DNA of 64,000 nucleotides, from positions 6,305-70,304 of the forward strand of contig NZ_CAKZIK010000071.1 of the NCBI RefSeq assembly GCF_936933875.1. Reading direction: 5' to 3'. This DNA is from an uncultured Chryseobacterium sp. GTDB taxonomy: Bacteria; Bacteroidota; Bacteroidia; Flavobacteriales; Weeksellaceae. Below the pieces are notes generated by a model. The model was not told the origin of the DNA. It did no database searches and saw nothing but the letters and a program-made list of their open reading frames with translations. The translations under genes were made by a program, and so were the position numbers. This document shows positions 52,528 through 61,334 of the stretch, piece by piece (the first letter of the stretch is position 1; the number at the start of each line of letters is the position of its first letter).

Positions 52528-53316
52528 ATGATTAAAAAATTTGGTTTATGGGTTTCCGCAGCAGCATTGGTTATGATGCAGTCCTGCTCCATTAACACAG
52601 AAACTACCTACTTTAAAGATTCCGCTACCAGTATGGAATCTAATGTACTTATGGACAAAAGCGCAATGGGAATGATGAATATGATGAGTGAAAGCGCAAA
52701 AAGTTCAGCAACACCAGATTTAGGTAAACTTTCTACAGACTGGAAAAGCCTTTATGACATTCAGAAAGACGGTTTAATTACCTTGAATCAGGATTCGGTT
52801 AAAGTCTTGAAGAAAATGTTCATGAAGCTGAATAAAAAAGACGGCGAAGTTCTTGGTTTGTCTTTGAAATACGATAAACTTCAGCCTAAAGAAATTGTAA
52901 GCATTTTAACACAAAGCAAGCAACTGAAAAATATACCTTTGCAGAACTTTGGACAATGGAACGGAAAATCTTTGACGATTGATACCGAAAAATTCAACAT
53001 GGGAGAATTTCTTTCTGAGATGGAAAAAGGAAGCAAGGAAAAAAGCAAAACCGCACCTAAAACCAAAAGCGATTCCATTGAAGCTTACGGAAGAGATATG
53101 ATGAGCGGAATGGTGGGAATGATGCGCATGTTCAACATGAATTTTTCCAACACGTTGAAATTCCAAAGACCCATTAAAACCATCGTTGGAAAACACGATT
53201 TTGTGAAACAAATTGATGATAAAACGATACAGATTAACGTAAGAACCCACGATTTGTTGGACGGCGGAAAAGAGCTGAAAAATAAGGACAAAAAAATTGT
53301 GATTACTACTGAATAG
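52528..53316 (+). CDS. Lipoprotein of unknown function, tandem paralogue 2
   Basis: This 262-residue lipoprotein (MIKKFGLWVSAAALVMMQSC, lipobox MQSC) matches its upstream neighbour block by block: SINTETTYFKDSATS, DWKSLYDIQKDG, QWNGKSLTIDTEKFNMGEFL, KTIVGKHDFVKQIDD and the end KKIVITTE. A Met-rich stretch (AMGMMNMMSE, GMVGMMRMFNM) is more marked here than in the other copy. Methionine-rich segments can bind copper(I), but this is speculative. The genes look like an old tandem duplication. Confidence 0.8.
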   Translation: MIKKFGLWVSAAALVMMQSCSINTETTYFKDSATSMESNVLMDKSAMGMMNMMSESAKSSATPDLGKLSTDWKSLYDIQKDGLITLNQDSVKVLKKMFMKLNKKDGEVLGLSLKYDKLQPKEIVSILTQSKQLKNIPLQNFGQWNGKSLTIDTEKFNMGEFLSEMEKGSKEKSKTAPKTKSDSIEAYGRDMMSGMVGMMRMFNMNFSNTLKFQRPIKTIVGKHDFVKQIDDKTIQINVRTHDLLDGGKELKNKDKKIVITTE

Positions 53317-53338
53317 ACACAGTTTCCATATAAAACAA

Positions 53339-53366
53339 AACCCTTTCAAAATTGAAAGGGTTCTTT
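53339..53366. terminator. Bidirectional terminator
   Basis: The stem AACCCTTTC / GAAAGGGTT (53339-53362, AAAATT loop) lies between the lipoprotein gene (+) and serS (-), with A-run and T-run on opposite sides. Confidence 0.8.
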
Positions 53367-53385
53367 ATTTAAATCAATTTGAAGT

Positions 53386-54657
53386 TTAGTTGATAACTTC
53401 AAATCTTGCATACTCCGCTACTTTTTTAGGCAATTTAATTCCTTCCGCTGTTTGATTATTCTCCAACAATGCAGCCATAATTCTTGGAAGCGCCATTGCC
53501 GAACCGTTCAATGTATGAACCAGCTGTGCTTTAGCATCTCCGGCTTTGTAACGGCATTTCAAACGGTTTGCCTGAAAAGTTTCAAAATTGGAAACTGAAG
53601 AAACTTCCAGCCATTTTTCCTGTGCTGCGCTCCAAACCTCAAAATCGTAAGTCATCGCTGAAGTGAAACCCATATCGCCACCACACAATCTCAAAATTCT
53701 GAAAGGCAGTTCTAAATCTACCAAAATAGATTTCACGTGTTCTACCATTTCTTCCAAAGCAGCATAAGAATTTTCAGGTTTTTCAATTCTTACAATTTCT
53801 ACTTTTTCGAACTGATGAAGACGGTTCAAACCACGAACATGAGCGCCGTAACTTCCCGCTTCTCTTCTGTAACATTGCGAAAATGCTGTATTTTTAATTG
53901 GCAGTTCTTTTTCTTCCAGTAAAGTATCACGGTAAATATTTGTTACCGGAACCTCCGCAGTTGGAATTAAATACAAATTATCTTCATTCACGAAATACAT
54001 TTGCCCTTCTTTATCAGGAAGCTGTCCTGTTCCATAACCTGAAGCCTCGTTCACAACATGTGGCGGATTAACTTCCAGATAACCTGCATCGGTATTTTTA
54101 TCAAGGAAATATTGAACCAAAGCTCTTTGCAAACGTGCTCCCTTTCCTAAATAAACAGGAAAACCGGCGCCGGCAATTTTTACGCCCAGTTCAAAATCAA
54201 TTAAATTATATTTTTTCGCCAGTTCCCAGTGCGGAATATTTCCTGCACCTAAACCGTGAACTTCATGAGATTGGTAAACGATTTCATTATCATCCGCCCC
54301 AACTCCCGCAACAACTTTTTCGTACGGAATATTTGGGATTTGGTACAAAATTTCCTGAAGTTGAGCTTCGGAATCTTTCAACTGTTGTTGCAGGTTTTGC
54401 GAATTTTCTTTGAATTCAGCGGTTTTTGCTTTTGCCAATTCTGCTTCCTCTTTTTTACCTTCTTTCATCAAAAGACCGATTTCTTTGGAAATTTTGTTCA
54501 TCTCCGCAAGATTTCCGTCCAGTTCGAACTGGATTTTCTTTCTTTCGTCATCGGTTGCAATAGCTTCATCTACCAAATTGGTCAGCTTAAAATTTCTTTT
54601 AGCTAAACCTTCCAAAACGCGTTCTTTGTTTTCGCGCAAAAAATTAACCTGTAACAT
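53386..54657 (-). CDS. serS: Seryl-tRNA synthetase
   Basis: This 423-residue class II synthetase charges tRNA-Ser and tRNA-Sec. The N-terminal long antiparallel coiled coil (about 30-100) binds tRNA. Class II motifs 1-3 are PVYLGKGARLQRALVQYFLD, CYRREAGSYGAHVRGLNRLH and LNGSAMALPRIMAALLENNQ. The start MLQVNFLRENKERVLEGLAK is typical. No unusual residues are seen. Confidence 0.98.
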   Translation of the reverse strand: MLQVNFLRENKERVLEGLAKRNFKLTNLVDEAIATDDERKKIQFELDGNLAEMNKISKEIGLLMKEGKKEEAELAKAKTAEFKENSQNLQQQLKDSEAQLQEILYQIPNIPYEKVVAGVGADDNEIVYQSHEVHGLGAGNIPHWELAKKYNLIDFELGVKIAGAGFPVYLGKGARLQRALVQYFLDKNTDAGYLEVNPPHVVNEASGYGTGQLPDKEGQMYFVNEDNLYLIPTAEVPVTNIYRDTLLEEKELPIKNTAFSQCYRREAGSYGAHVRGLNRLHQFEKVEIVRIEKPENSYAALEEMVEHVKSILVDLELPFRILRLCGGDMGFTSAMTYDFEVWSAAQEKWLEVSSVSNFETFQANRLKCRYKAGDAKAQLVHTLNGSAMALPRIMAALLENNQTAEGIKLPKKVAEYARFEVIN

Positions 54658-54733
54658 TGTTGTGTTGTTTATAAATTTTGATGCTGCATTCCAAAAAAAT
54701 CAAAATGCGCATTCAAGATTGCAAATTTAGGGA

Positions 54734-55234
54734 TTATTTTACGATTTTAACGATGTTGGAAGCGCCTTCGGTTTTCGTAAAAACAGTTGCTTTGTTGTAC
54801 AATACCGACTGAATTTGAAAAACCTGTGGTGTCCATTCGTAAACTACAGAAATAGTATCCTGAATGGTATCGTTGGATGAAGTAATATAATTCGCCTGCA
54901 TATCGCTTCTGTATCTTTTATAATCGGGGTTTGTAGAATCCAAAAGATAACGTGTCGCGCCGGCTTTATATTCCAAATATGTTACCGTGTCTGCATCTTT
55001 CTTTAATGCATATCCAGAAATAGAAGACTGGTCGTATAAACCGCCAATGTCGGTTAAAGTTAAGGATTGGTAGGAGCCTGAGATTTTGGGATTCAGCAGG
55101 TCCTGTCCCGAGGTGTTCCTTACATAAAGCTGTAAAATCTGGTCAATCTTCTGCAGACCCTCATCATCACTTCTACATGCAAGCAATGCCGTTGCAATAA
55201 CTAAGAAGGAGAGTATGAGATTTTTGGCATTCAT
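54734..55234 (-). CDS. Lipoprotein of unknown function
   Basis: The 166-residue product has a lipoprotein signal (MNAKNLILSFLVIATALLAC). A mostly beta domain of about 140 residues follows, containing LLNPKISGSYQSLTLTDIGG. No recognised domain is seen. It lies 14 nt after the flippase gene on the same strand and may be co-transcribed with it. Function unknown. Confidence 0.7.
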   Translation of the reverse strand: MNAKNLILSFLVIATALLACRSDDEGLQKIDQILQLYVRNTSGQDLLNPKISGSYQSLTLTDIGGLYDQSSISGYALKKDADTVTYLEYKAGATRYLLDSTNPDYKRYRSDMQANYITSSNDTIQDTISVVYEWTPQVFQIQSVLYNKATVFTKTEGASNIVKIVK

Positions 55235-55248
55235 GGTGTAAAGATAAA

Positions 55249-56496
55249 TTATTTCAATTTATTGAGTTCTCTAAAAAACAAAAACGCTAAGGCTACCCCA
55301 CAAAACGTTAATGCCAAACTCATGCTGTAAACCATTCCTGTTTCGGCAAATTTTGGGACTAGAAAAAAAGACAATAAAACCAATACAACTACGGAAATTA
55401 GCGTGGCATAGGTAACCAAATTCATTTTTCCGATGGCAGAAAGCAAGTTGCCAAAGAGGATTCGGAGTAACATACTGATAAGAAAAGAAGCCGTTAAAAC
55501 CACAAACATTGGAACCGCATTAAGATACTGGCCTCCAAATAAAACACTGATGATCTGATTTCTAAAAACGACAGTAATGGTGAAAATTAAAACGCAAACA
55601 GGAACGAAGATTTTATAAAACTGCACGATATAGTTTCTGAGATATTGATAATTCTTGCTTTGGACAGATATCTTAGGATAATCGCTCTGCAAAAAACTTT
55701 GTGCGATAAAAACAACATTCGATGGTAGCAAAATTGCAACTTTATATAGCGCGACCGAACTTTCTGTAAGGAAATAGCTCAGCAATAAAATGTCTGCGGC
55801 AAACAACAGCTCAGAACCAAAATTGGTAATGGCAGAATAAAGGGAAAATCTATAAAGCTCATTTTTATTGAAAAAATAAAAATGAGCTTTAAATTTAAAA
55901 AATTTCTTACTGTACCAAAAAAGGGAGAAAAAGGGGTGTATTGCCATTGCAGACAAATAGCCATAAAATCCCCAAAAATAACTTCCCAGCACAGCCAGAA
56001 CAAAGCCAATGACTGCAAGAAAAATGTTGAATACAGAAAACTTACGGTTTTCAAAATTAATCCTGTAAACCACCGGAATATGCGACATCAATAAGGACCC
56101 GAACAATCTTACAGCGAAGGCGACAAAAATGATGAAGATATCCTGGTACTTTTCCACAAAGAAAACACTGACCAATAAAAAAAGTGCAGAGAGTAAAATT
56201 TGAAAATAAAATCCCTCCCTGAAGACCGTATTAGAAAAGCTGTCCTTTTGTTCTTTGCCCTTAAGCAGAGAACCATACCGCAGAAGTGTAACAGGAAAAC
56301 CAAACCCCGTAAACGGAGCAAACATGGTAAAAACCGCTGGAACGATACTCAGGAGTCCGAATTCGTCCTTAGACAGGAAGTGTACGATGACCAAAGTTGT
56401 AGCAAATGCCAATAATTTCTGCACAAAAAACGACCCAAAAACCCAAAAGCCATCGTTTCGGTAAAAGTCTTTGATAAAGGCAGACAAAGTACTCAT
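55249..56496 (-). CDS. Polysaccharide/oligosaccharide flippase (Wzx-like, MOP superfamily)
   Basis: The 415-residue protein has about 12 transmembrane helices. Its N-terminus has the MOP-flippase pattern (GSFFVQKLLAFATTLVIVHF, DEFGLLSIVPAVF). It probably flips lipid-linked sugar units for surface polysaccharide. It overlaps the glycosyltransferase gene by 4 nt, so the two are co-expressed. There is no wzy or large cluster around it. Confidence 0.85.
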   Translation of the reverse strand: MSTLSAFIKDFYRNDGFWVFGSFFVQKLLAFATTLVIVHFLSKDEFGLLSIVPAVFTMFAPFTGFGFPVTLLRYGSLLKGKEQKDSFSNTVFREGFYFQILLSALFLLVSVFFVEKYQDIFIIFVAFAVRLFGSLLMSHIPVVYRINFENRKFSVFNIFLAVIGFVLAVLGSYFWGFYGYLSAMAIHPFFSLFWYSKKFFKFKAHFYFFNKNELYRFSLYSAITNFGSELLFAADILLLSYFLTESSVALYKVAILLPSNVVFIAQSFLQSDYPKISVQSKNYQYLRNYIVQFYKIFVPVCVLIFTITVVFRNQIISVLFGGQYLNAVPMFVVLTASFLISMLLRILFGNLLSAIGKMNLVTYATLISVVVLVLLSFFLVPKFAETGMVYSMSLALTFCGVALAFLFFRELNKLK

Positions 56497-57620
56497 TTCG
56501 ATAAAACATGATGATAAATCTTGCTGAATTTTTCAGCAATCACGCCCTTGGAAAAATGATTCTCGACAAACTGGTGCATAATTTCGGGGGCAGCAAATTC
56601 TTTCTCCCTAATTAAGGTAGTTTTCATGGCTTCGTAAAGCGCCTCTTCCGAATGATTAACCACAATGCCGTTCACATGATTTAAAACCTCGGGAATTACA
56701 CCAACAGGCGTTGCAATTACAGGTGTTCCCGACGAAAGTGCCTCTAAAGCAACACACGAGAAGGTTTCGTAGTCCGAAAAAAGGATGAAAAAATCACTTT
56801 TTCTCATCTTCTCTGAAACTTCTGCCTGATTGATATATCCAAATGTCTTGATAAAATCCGCAGCTTTTAGATGATATATAAGAGCATTCAACTCCGACAG
56901 ATCTCCATCGCCACCAATATGAAGTTCAAAATTTCGAAAATCTTTCCTTAACCTGTTGGCTGCCTCAATAATTTTATTGGCATTTTTAAGTGTCACCAAA
57001 TTAGAGACATGTAAAAACACAAACGGTTCCTTTGCTTTTTCATTTTTTGCAGAAAACAAATCTGTATCTACCACATTTCCAACAACATGAAAATTATTTT
57101 TGAATCCTTTTTTTTCCAGTCCGGACTTTAAGGTTTCGCTCACCGGCAAAACATAGGATGCAAAAAAAGCTACAATCCTTGCAACCAACAACTGCGCCGG
57201 CGAATTTTTTTTTTGGTTCGTGTGAAGAAATGCAGACCAATGTTCGCTCACCACGTATGGAATCCCATACCTCAACTTCAGCCAAACCACATACAGCAAA
57301 GGATTTTGCATTACACTGGCGTGCACCAAATCCGGCTTCTGCATTTTTTGGAAGCCCTTGCTATAAGCCTTCCACCTATTGAAAAAATTTAAAAAGCGAA
57401 TAGGGGAATTTTTGTAATAAACCTTTAAAGTCCTTACACCATTGATGGTTTGGTCATCAAAAAAGTAATCGTCCTCGATATTATTTACACCGGCTGCATG
57501 AAGAATTTCCACCTCTTGCAATGTGGAAGCAGCTTCTGCATGTCTTTGTACAAAATTTCCGTTGGTTGGGTTCTCCTCCGTGGGAAACCATGATGAAATA
57601 AACAGAATTTTGTGGGACAT
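56493..57620 (-). CDS. GT4-family glycosyltransferase
   Basis: This 375-residue enzyme has the GT-B fold with an N-terminal acceptor domain (ISSWFPTEENPTNGNFVQRH) and a C-terminal nucleotide-sugar domain. The latter holds the EX7E signature region (SDYETFSCVALEALSSGTPV, IATPVGVIPEVL). Acceptor and donor are unknown. It is the middle gene of a flippase, transferase and methyltransferase group. Confidence 0.9.
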   Translation of the reverse strand: MSHKILFISSWFPTEENPTNGNFVQRHAEAASTLQEVEILHAAGVNNIEDDYFFDDQTINGVRTLKVYYKNSPIRFLNFFNRWKAYSKGFQKMQKPDLVHASVMQNPLLYVVWLKLRYGIPYVVSEHWSAFLHTNQKKNSPAQLLVARIVAFFASYVLPVSETLKSGLEKKGFKNNFHVVGNVVDTDLFSAKNEKAKEPFVFLHVSNLVTLKNANKIIEAANRLRKDFRNFELHIGGDGDLSELNALIYHLKAADFIKTFGYINQAEVSEKMRKSDFFILFSDYETFSCVALEALSSGTPVIATPVGVIPEVLNHVNGIVVNHSEEALYEAMKTTLIREKEFAAPEIMHQFVENHFSKGVIAEKFSKIYHHVLSK

Positions 57621-57660
57621 AAATGTAAACTTACATCAAATTTATTAAAAATTAAAGATT

Positions 57661-58476
57661 TTATCCGGGTAGAAAAATTGCATTGTAGGAACTTTCGTTC
57701 CGGCTTAGAACAATTTTTTTGTCATAGTGGAGAGAAGAGAGCAAATCTATTAAATCCCCTTCCCCTTTTCCCGATTTTGCGAGTGTTTCCGGATTTACCT
57801 CCACCAGAAGTGTAGGTTTGAAACGCTTTAGAACATTCTGCATTCCGACAACTGCATTGTATTCTCCACCTTCAATATCGATTTTAATGAAATGTATTGC
57901 GGAAATCTTTTTTTCCTGCACATATTCGTCCAAACTCGTGGCCTGCACCTCTTGTTTTAAAGACGTATTCTTTAAATAAGCGGAAGCCATCCCGGAATTA
58001 TTGAATTGTTTGTCGTAATAGATTTCCAGAAAACATCTTTCGCTGCTAATCGCAAGGTTTTCCGCGGTAACATTCATAAAGTTGTTCAGCTTAAGATGGT
58101 GCTGGAGTTTGTCGAAGTTTGCAGGAAAAGCTTCGAAAGCAAAAACTTTTCCGTTTTCTCCAACGATTTCCGCTGCATTTAGCGTGTAAAGACCGATATT
58201 TGCGCCAATATCGATAAAAGTATTTCCCGGCCTTAGGTTTTGACACAAATAATCGATTTCTTCCCTTTCATAATCGCCAAGGAAGTAGACTTGCTGCTGG
58301 ATCCAGTCGCCCAAGTTGACATCCAGCAAGATGCTGTTTCTGTATCTTATTCTTCGATTGATAGAATGCAGGCCACTAAGTTTAGAAATAAAATATTGAT
58401 GTACAGCAAAATAATGATTACTGAGAAATGTCTTTTTTAATAAAAGCTTTAAAATTTTGGTAATGGGAGCGGTCAT
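57661..58476 (-). CDS. FkbM-family SAM-dependent methyltransferase
   Basis: The 271-residue protein has the FkbM methyltransferase fold: the SAM-binding motif FIDIGANIGLYTLNAAEIVG (about 91-110), VFAFEAFPANFDKLQHHL, and the later IHFIKIDIEGGEYNAVVGM. FkbM enzymes O-methylate sugars or other hydroxyls in polysaccharides and antibiotics. Context suggests a sugar of the surface glycan. It lies 40 nt before the glycosyltransferase on the same strand. Confidence 0.9.
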   Translation of the reverse strand: MTAPITKILKLLLKKTFLSNHYFAVHQYFISKLSGLHSINRRIRYRNSILLDVNLGDWIQQQVYFLGDYEREEIDYLCQNLRPGNTFIDIGANIGLYTLNAAEIVGENGKVFAFEAFPANFDKLQHHLKLNNFMNVTAENLAISSERCFLEIYYDKQFNNSGMASAYLKNTSLKQEVQATSLDEYVQEKKISAIHFIKIDIEGGEYNAVVGMQNVLKRFKPTLLVEVNPETLAKSGKGEGDLIDLLSSLHYDKKIVLSRNESSYNAIFLPG

Positions 58477-58506
58477 AATTTCTAGGTATTACAATATTAC
58501 CAAAAA

Positions 58507-58545
58507 AAAGAAAAACCCTTTCAGCTTTTTATCTCTGAAAGGGTT
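58507..58545 (-). terminator. Terminator of the gene at 58566
   Basis: On the minus strand the 11-bp stem AACCCTTTCAG / CTGAAAGGGTT (58545-58514, 10-nt loop) is followed by T-rich sequence. Confidence 0.8.
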
Positions 58546-58565
58546 CAATATTTTTTAAGAATAAT

Positions 58566-59057
58566 TTAATCTACATAAATTCCGGCCCAACTTCTTTTTA
58601 ATGGTAAAAGAAAATCAGAAAGGAAAGCAACGTAAGTGTTTTTAGAGAAATCAAAAACTTCTATTTCGTGAGAAATTTCTCCGTTTTTCAAACCGGTTCT
58701 GAAATCCTGCAGTTTCATGGTTTTTACTTCGCCGTTTTCTACATAACTTGCTTTCATTCGGTCGAAAAATCCAAAGTTGAATTCGTTATCCAACTCTCGG
58801 ATTACCGTTCCCAAAGCATCAATAGAACATCCGGAAGCAGCTTCTTTTTCTTCATCCACACAAATCACCAAAAACTGATTTTTTTCAATCTTAAATGATG
58901 AAGAAAGCGGTTTTCCGTGTGCAGCCCAAGTTGAAAGAAAATCAAACAATTTTTCTGTAATTTTCTTGCTTTCTACAGCTGTAAATGGTCTCGATGCAGG
59001 ATAAATAATAACCCTGTAATCGTTGGTTTCTACTATGGTTGATTCTTCAATTTTCAT
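58566..59057 (-). CDS. Uncharacterised conserved cytosolic protein
   Basis: This 163-residue protein starts at the ATG at 59057 (MKIEESTIVETNDYRVIIYP). The longer frame reads through repeat-like leader DNA. It has a globular alpha/beta composition (TEKLFDFLSTWAAHGKPLSS, QFLVICVDEE) and no signal peptide. Close relatives have been labelled ABC transporter ATPase, but no Walker motif is present, so that label is not supported. It lies downstream of the Fe-S module. Function unknown. Confidence 0.75.
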   Translation of the reverse strand: MKIEESTIVETNDYRVIIYPASRPFTAVESKKITEKLFDFLSTWAAHGKPLSSSFKIEKNQFLVICVDEEKEAASGCSIDALGTVIRELDNEFNFGFFDRMKASYVENGEVKTMKLQDFRTGLKNGEISHEIEVFDFSKNTYVAFLSDFLLPLKRSWAGIYVD

Positions 59058-59127
59058 AAAATTGCTGGGTGTTTGATGATGGATGTTGGGTGTCATCAAG
59101 CATCGGACATCCTACTTCCAACTTAAA

Positions 59128-59913
59128 TTATAAATCCTCCGCTTCCGCCAAAAGCTCTACAATATCTTTAACGGCAACTTCGGTGTTTTTATTGAAGTGT
59201 TTTACACCGTCGGTCATCATCGTATTACAGAAAGGGCAACCTGTTGCAATAATGCTCGGTTTTTCAGCCAAAGCTTCTTCTGTTCTTTCGATGTTGATGT
59301 CTTTGTTGCCTTTTTCAGGCTCCTTAAACATTTGCGCACCTCCAGCTCCACAACATAAACCGTTGGTTTTGCAACGTTTCATTTCTACCAGTTCCGCATC
59401 CAGTTTCGAAAGCAATTCGCGTGGTGCTTCGTATTCGTTATTTCCTCTTCCTAAATAACAAGGATCGTGGAAGGTAATTTTCTTGCCTTTGAAACTTCCG
59501 CCTTCAATTTTCAATCTTCCTTCTTCCATGAGTTGTTTCAGGAACTGAGTATGATGCATTACTTCGTATTGTCCGCCTAAACTTGAATATTCATTTTTCA
59601 ACGTATTGAAACAGTGTGGACAAGCGGTAACGATTTTCTTTACTTCGTAAGCGTTCAGGATTTCGATATTCGTTAAAGCCATCATCTGGAAAACAAATTC
59701 GTTTCCGGCGCGTTTTGCGGGATCTCCTGTGCAAGATTCTTCAGGACCCAGAACTGCAAATTCTACCCCGATTTTATTTAAAATTGAAGCAAAAGCTTTG
59801 GTGATCTTTTTGGCTCTGTCGTCAAAACTTCCGGCGCAGCCAACCCAAAAAAGTACTTCTGGTGATTTTCCTTCGGCAGCATAATCTGCCATTGTTTTTA
59901 TAGTGAATTCCAT
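59128..59913 (-). CDS. CCG-domain Fe-S protein (HdrB/LldE-like)
   Basis: The 261-residue protein has two CCG (cysteine-rich) domains: the first with FWVGCAGSFDD and TACPHCFNTLKNEY, the second with HDPCYLGRGNNEYEAP, LCCGAGGAQMF and TGCPFCNTMM. These bind an unusual Fe-S cluster in heterodisulfide reductase B and in GlcF/LldE-type oxidases. It probably passes electrons between a membrane cytochrome-like partner (next gene) and a soluble oxidoreductase. Co-occurrence with the next gene is likely, with 78 nt between them. Confidence 0.88.
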   Translation of the reverse strand: MEFTIKTMADYAAEGKSPEVLFWVGCAGSFDDRAKKITKAFASILNKIGVEFAVLGPEESCTGDPAKRAGNEFVFQMMALTNIEILNAYEVKKIVTACPHCFNTLKNEYSSLGGQYEVMHHTQFLKQLMEEGRLKIEGGSFKGKKITFHDPCYLGRGNNEYEAPRELLSKLDAELVEMKRCKTNGLCCGAGGAQMFKEPEKGNKDINIERTEEALAEKPSIIATGCPFCNTMMTDGVKHFNKNTEVAVKDIVELLAEAEDL

Positions 59914-59991
59914 GTTTTAATTTACCATTTAATAGTTTAACAATTCTGCGAAAAAATAATTGTTACATTTTCACATTGATACATTGTTATA

Positions 59992-61320
59992 TTATTCCGA
60001 AGCCCATTTCAAACGGTCTGCTTGATTGTATTGCCAAGGCGCTCCGTTGTTTTCGATATTGGTCATCATCAGATTCCATTCCTGTGGTGCAGAAGATTCT
60101 TCCATGACCATAAATCTGCGCATTTCCACAATAATTGAAAGCGGATCAATCAAAACCGGGCAAGCTTCTACACATGCGTTACACGTTGTACAAGCACGAA
60201 GTTCTTCTCTCTGAATATGGTCATCCAACAATTTTTTGCCGTCGTCCACAAATTTTCCATTTTTATTGATGTTTTTCCCTACTTCTTCAATACGGTCTCT
60301 CGTATCCATCATAATTTTACGCGGAGAAAGCTGTTTCCCAGTAAGATTTGCAGGACAAACCGAAGTACATCTACCACACTCTGTACATGAATATGCATTA
60401 AGTAACTGAACCTGATTCAAATCGAAAATATCACTTGCTCCAAATTTTTCAGGAACTGCGTTTGGATCTGCTTCCGGAGCTGCTGCGTATGGATCTGCAT
60501 TGGGATCCATCATCAGTTTAATTTCCTTGGTAACAGAATCCAGATTATTGAATTTTCCTTTTGGCTGAAGATTCGCAAACCAAGTATTCGGGAACGCTAA
60601 AATTATATGAAGGTGTTTCGACCAGTACAGATAATTCATGAAGAAAAGAATCCCCAAAATGTGGAACCACCACGAAGCTCTTTCGGTAAAATGCACCATT
60701 CCATCGCTGAAATTGGCAATAATTGGAGCCTGAAGGTGTGCACTGATTGGGAAACTGCCGTGTTCAGGAAGAAGATTTCTTGTTTGAAGCACATAATCTG
60801 CAGCATTCATGTTCAAGAAAGCCATCATCAAAAGAAATTCAATCACCAAAATCCAGTTCGCGTCGTGTTTTGGCCAACCGAATAATTCTTTCATAGTTAA
60901 ACGCTTCACGCCGTAGAAATTTCTTCGGATAAAGAAAATCACTACTGCGATAACCACCAACAATGCTAAAATTTCGAGTGTTGCAGTAAATGCGCCGTAC
61001 AAACTTTCACCAAAAACTGAAGCCAGGAAACGGTGGGTTCCGAAGAGTCCGTCTACAACGATTTCAATCAATTCAAGATTGATAATTACAAAGCCAACAT
61101 ATACAAAAATGTGAAGTATTCCCGCGATTGGCCTTTTGGTCATTTTACTCTGCCCCAAAGCAACTTTTGCCATGGTTTTCCATCTTTCGGGTTTGTTATC
61201 GGAACGGTTGATTTCTTTCCCGAGTTTGATGTTTCTGTAGATTTCCTTCAGACTTTTAAAAAACAGTCCGAAACCAAGGACAAGAGCAAAGAAAAAGAGA
61301 ATATTGTCTATATACTGCAT
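59992..61320 (-). CDS. Membrane 4Fe-4S dicluster oxidoreductase (HdrDE-like)
   Basis: The 442-residue protein has an N-terminal NarI/HdrE-type membrane part with about six helices (about 1-260). A ferredoxin domain with two 4Fe-4S motifs follows: CTECGRCTSVCPANLTGKQL and CTTCNACVEACPVLIDPLSI. Its partner, the CCG protein, lies downstream. Together they resemble the electron-transfer core of heterodisulfide reductase or a quinone-linked dehydrogenase; the electron donor is unknown. It lies 14 nt after the MCE gene. Confidence 0.88.
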   Translation of the reverse strand: MQYIDNILFFFALVLGFGLFFKSLKEIYRNIKLGKEINRSDNKPERWKTMAKVALGQSKMTKRPIAGILHIFVYVGFVIINLELIEIVVDGLFGTHRFLASVFGESLYGAFTATLEILALLVVIAVVIFFIRRNFYGVKRLTMKELFGWPKHDANWILVIEFLLMMAFLNMNAADYVLQTRNLLPEHGSFPISAHLQAPIIANFSDGMVHFTERASWWFHILGILFFMNYLYWSKHLHIILAFPNTWFANLQPKGKFNNLDSVTKEIKLMMDPNADPYAAAPEADPNAVPEKFGASDIFDLNQVQLLNAYSCTECGRCTSVCPANLTGKQLSPRKIMMDTRDRIEEVGKNINKNGKFVDDGKKLLDDHIQREELRACTTCNACVEACPVLIDPLSIIVEMRRFMVMEESSAPQEWNLMMTNIENNGAPWQYNQADRLKWASE

Positions 61321-61334
61321 GTTAGAAAATGGTT

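Noticed and set aside
58566..59057. Label ABC transporter ATPase for the 163-residue protein
   Set aside because: No Walker A, Walker B or signature motif is present.
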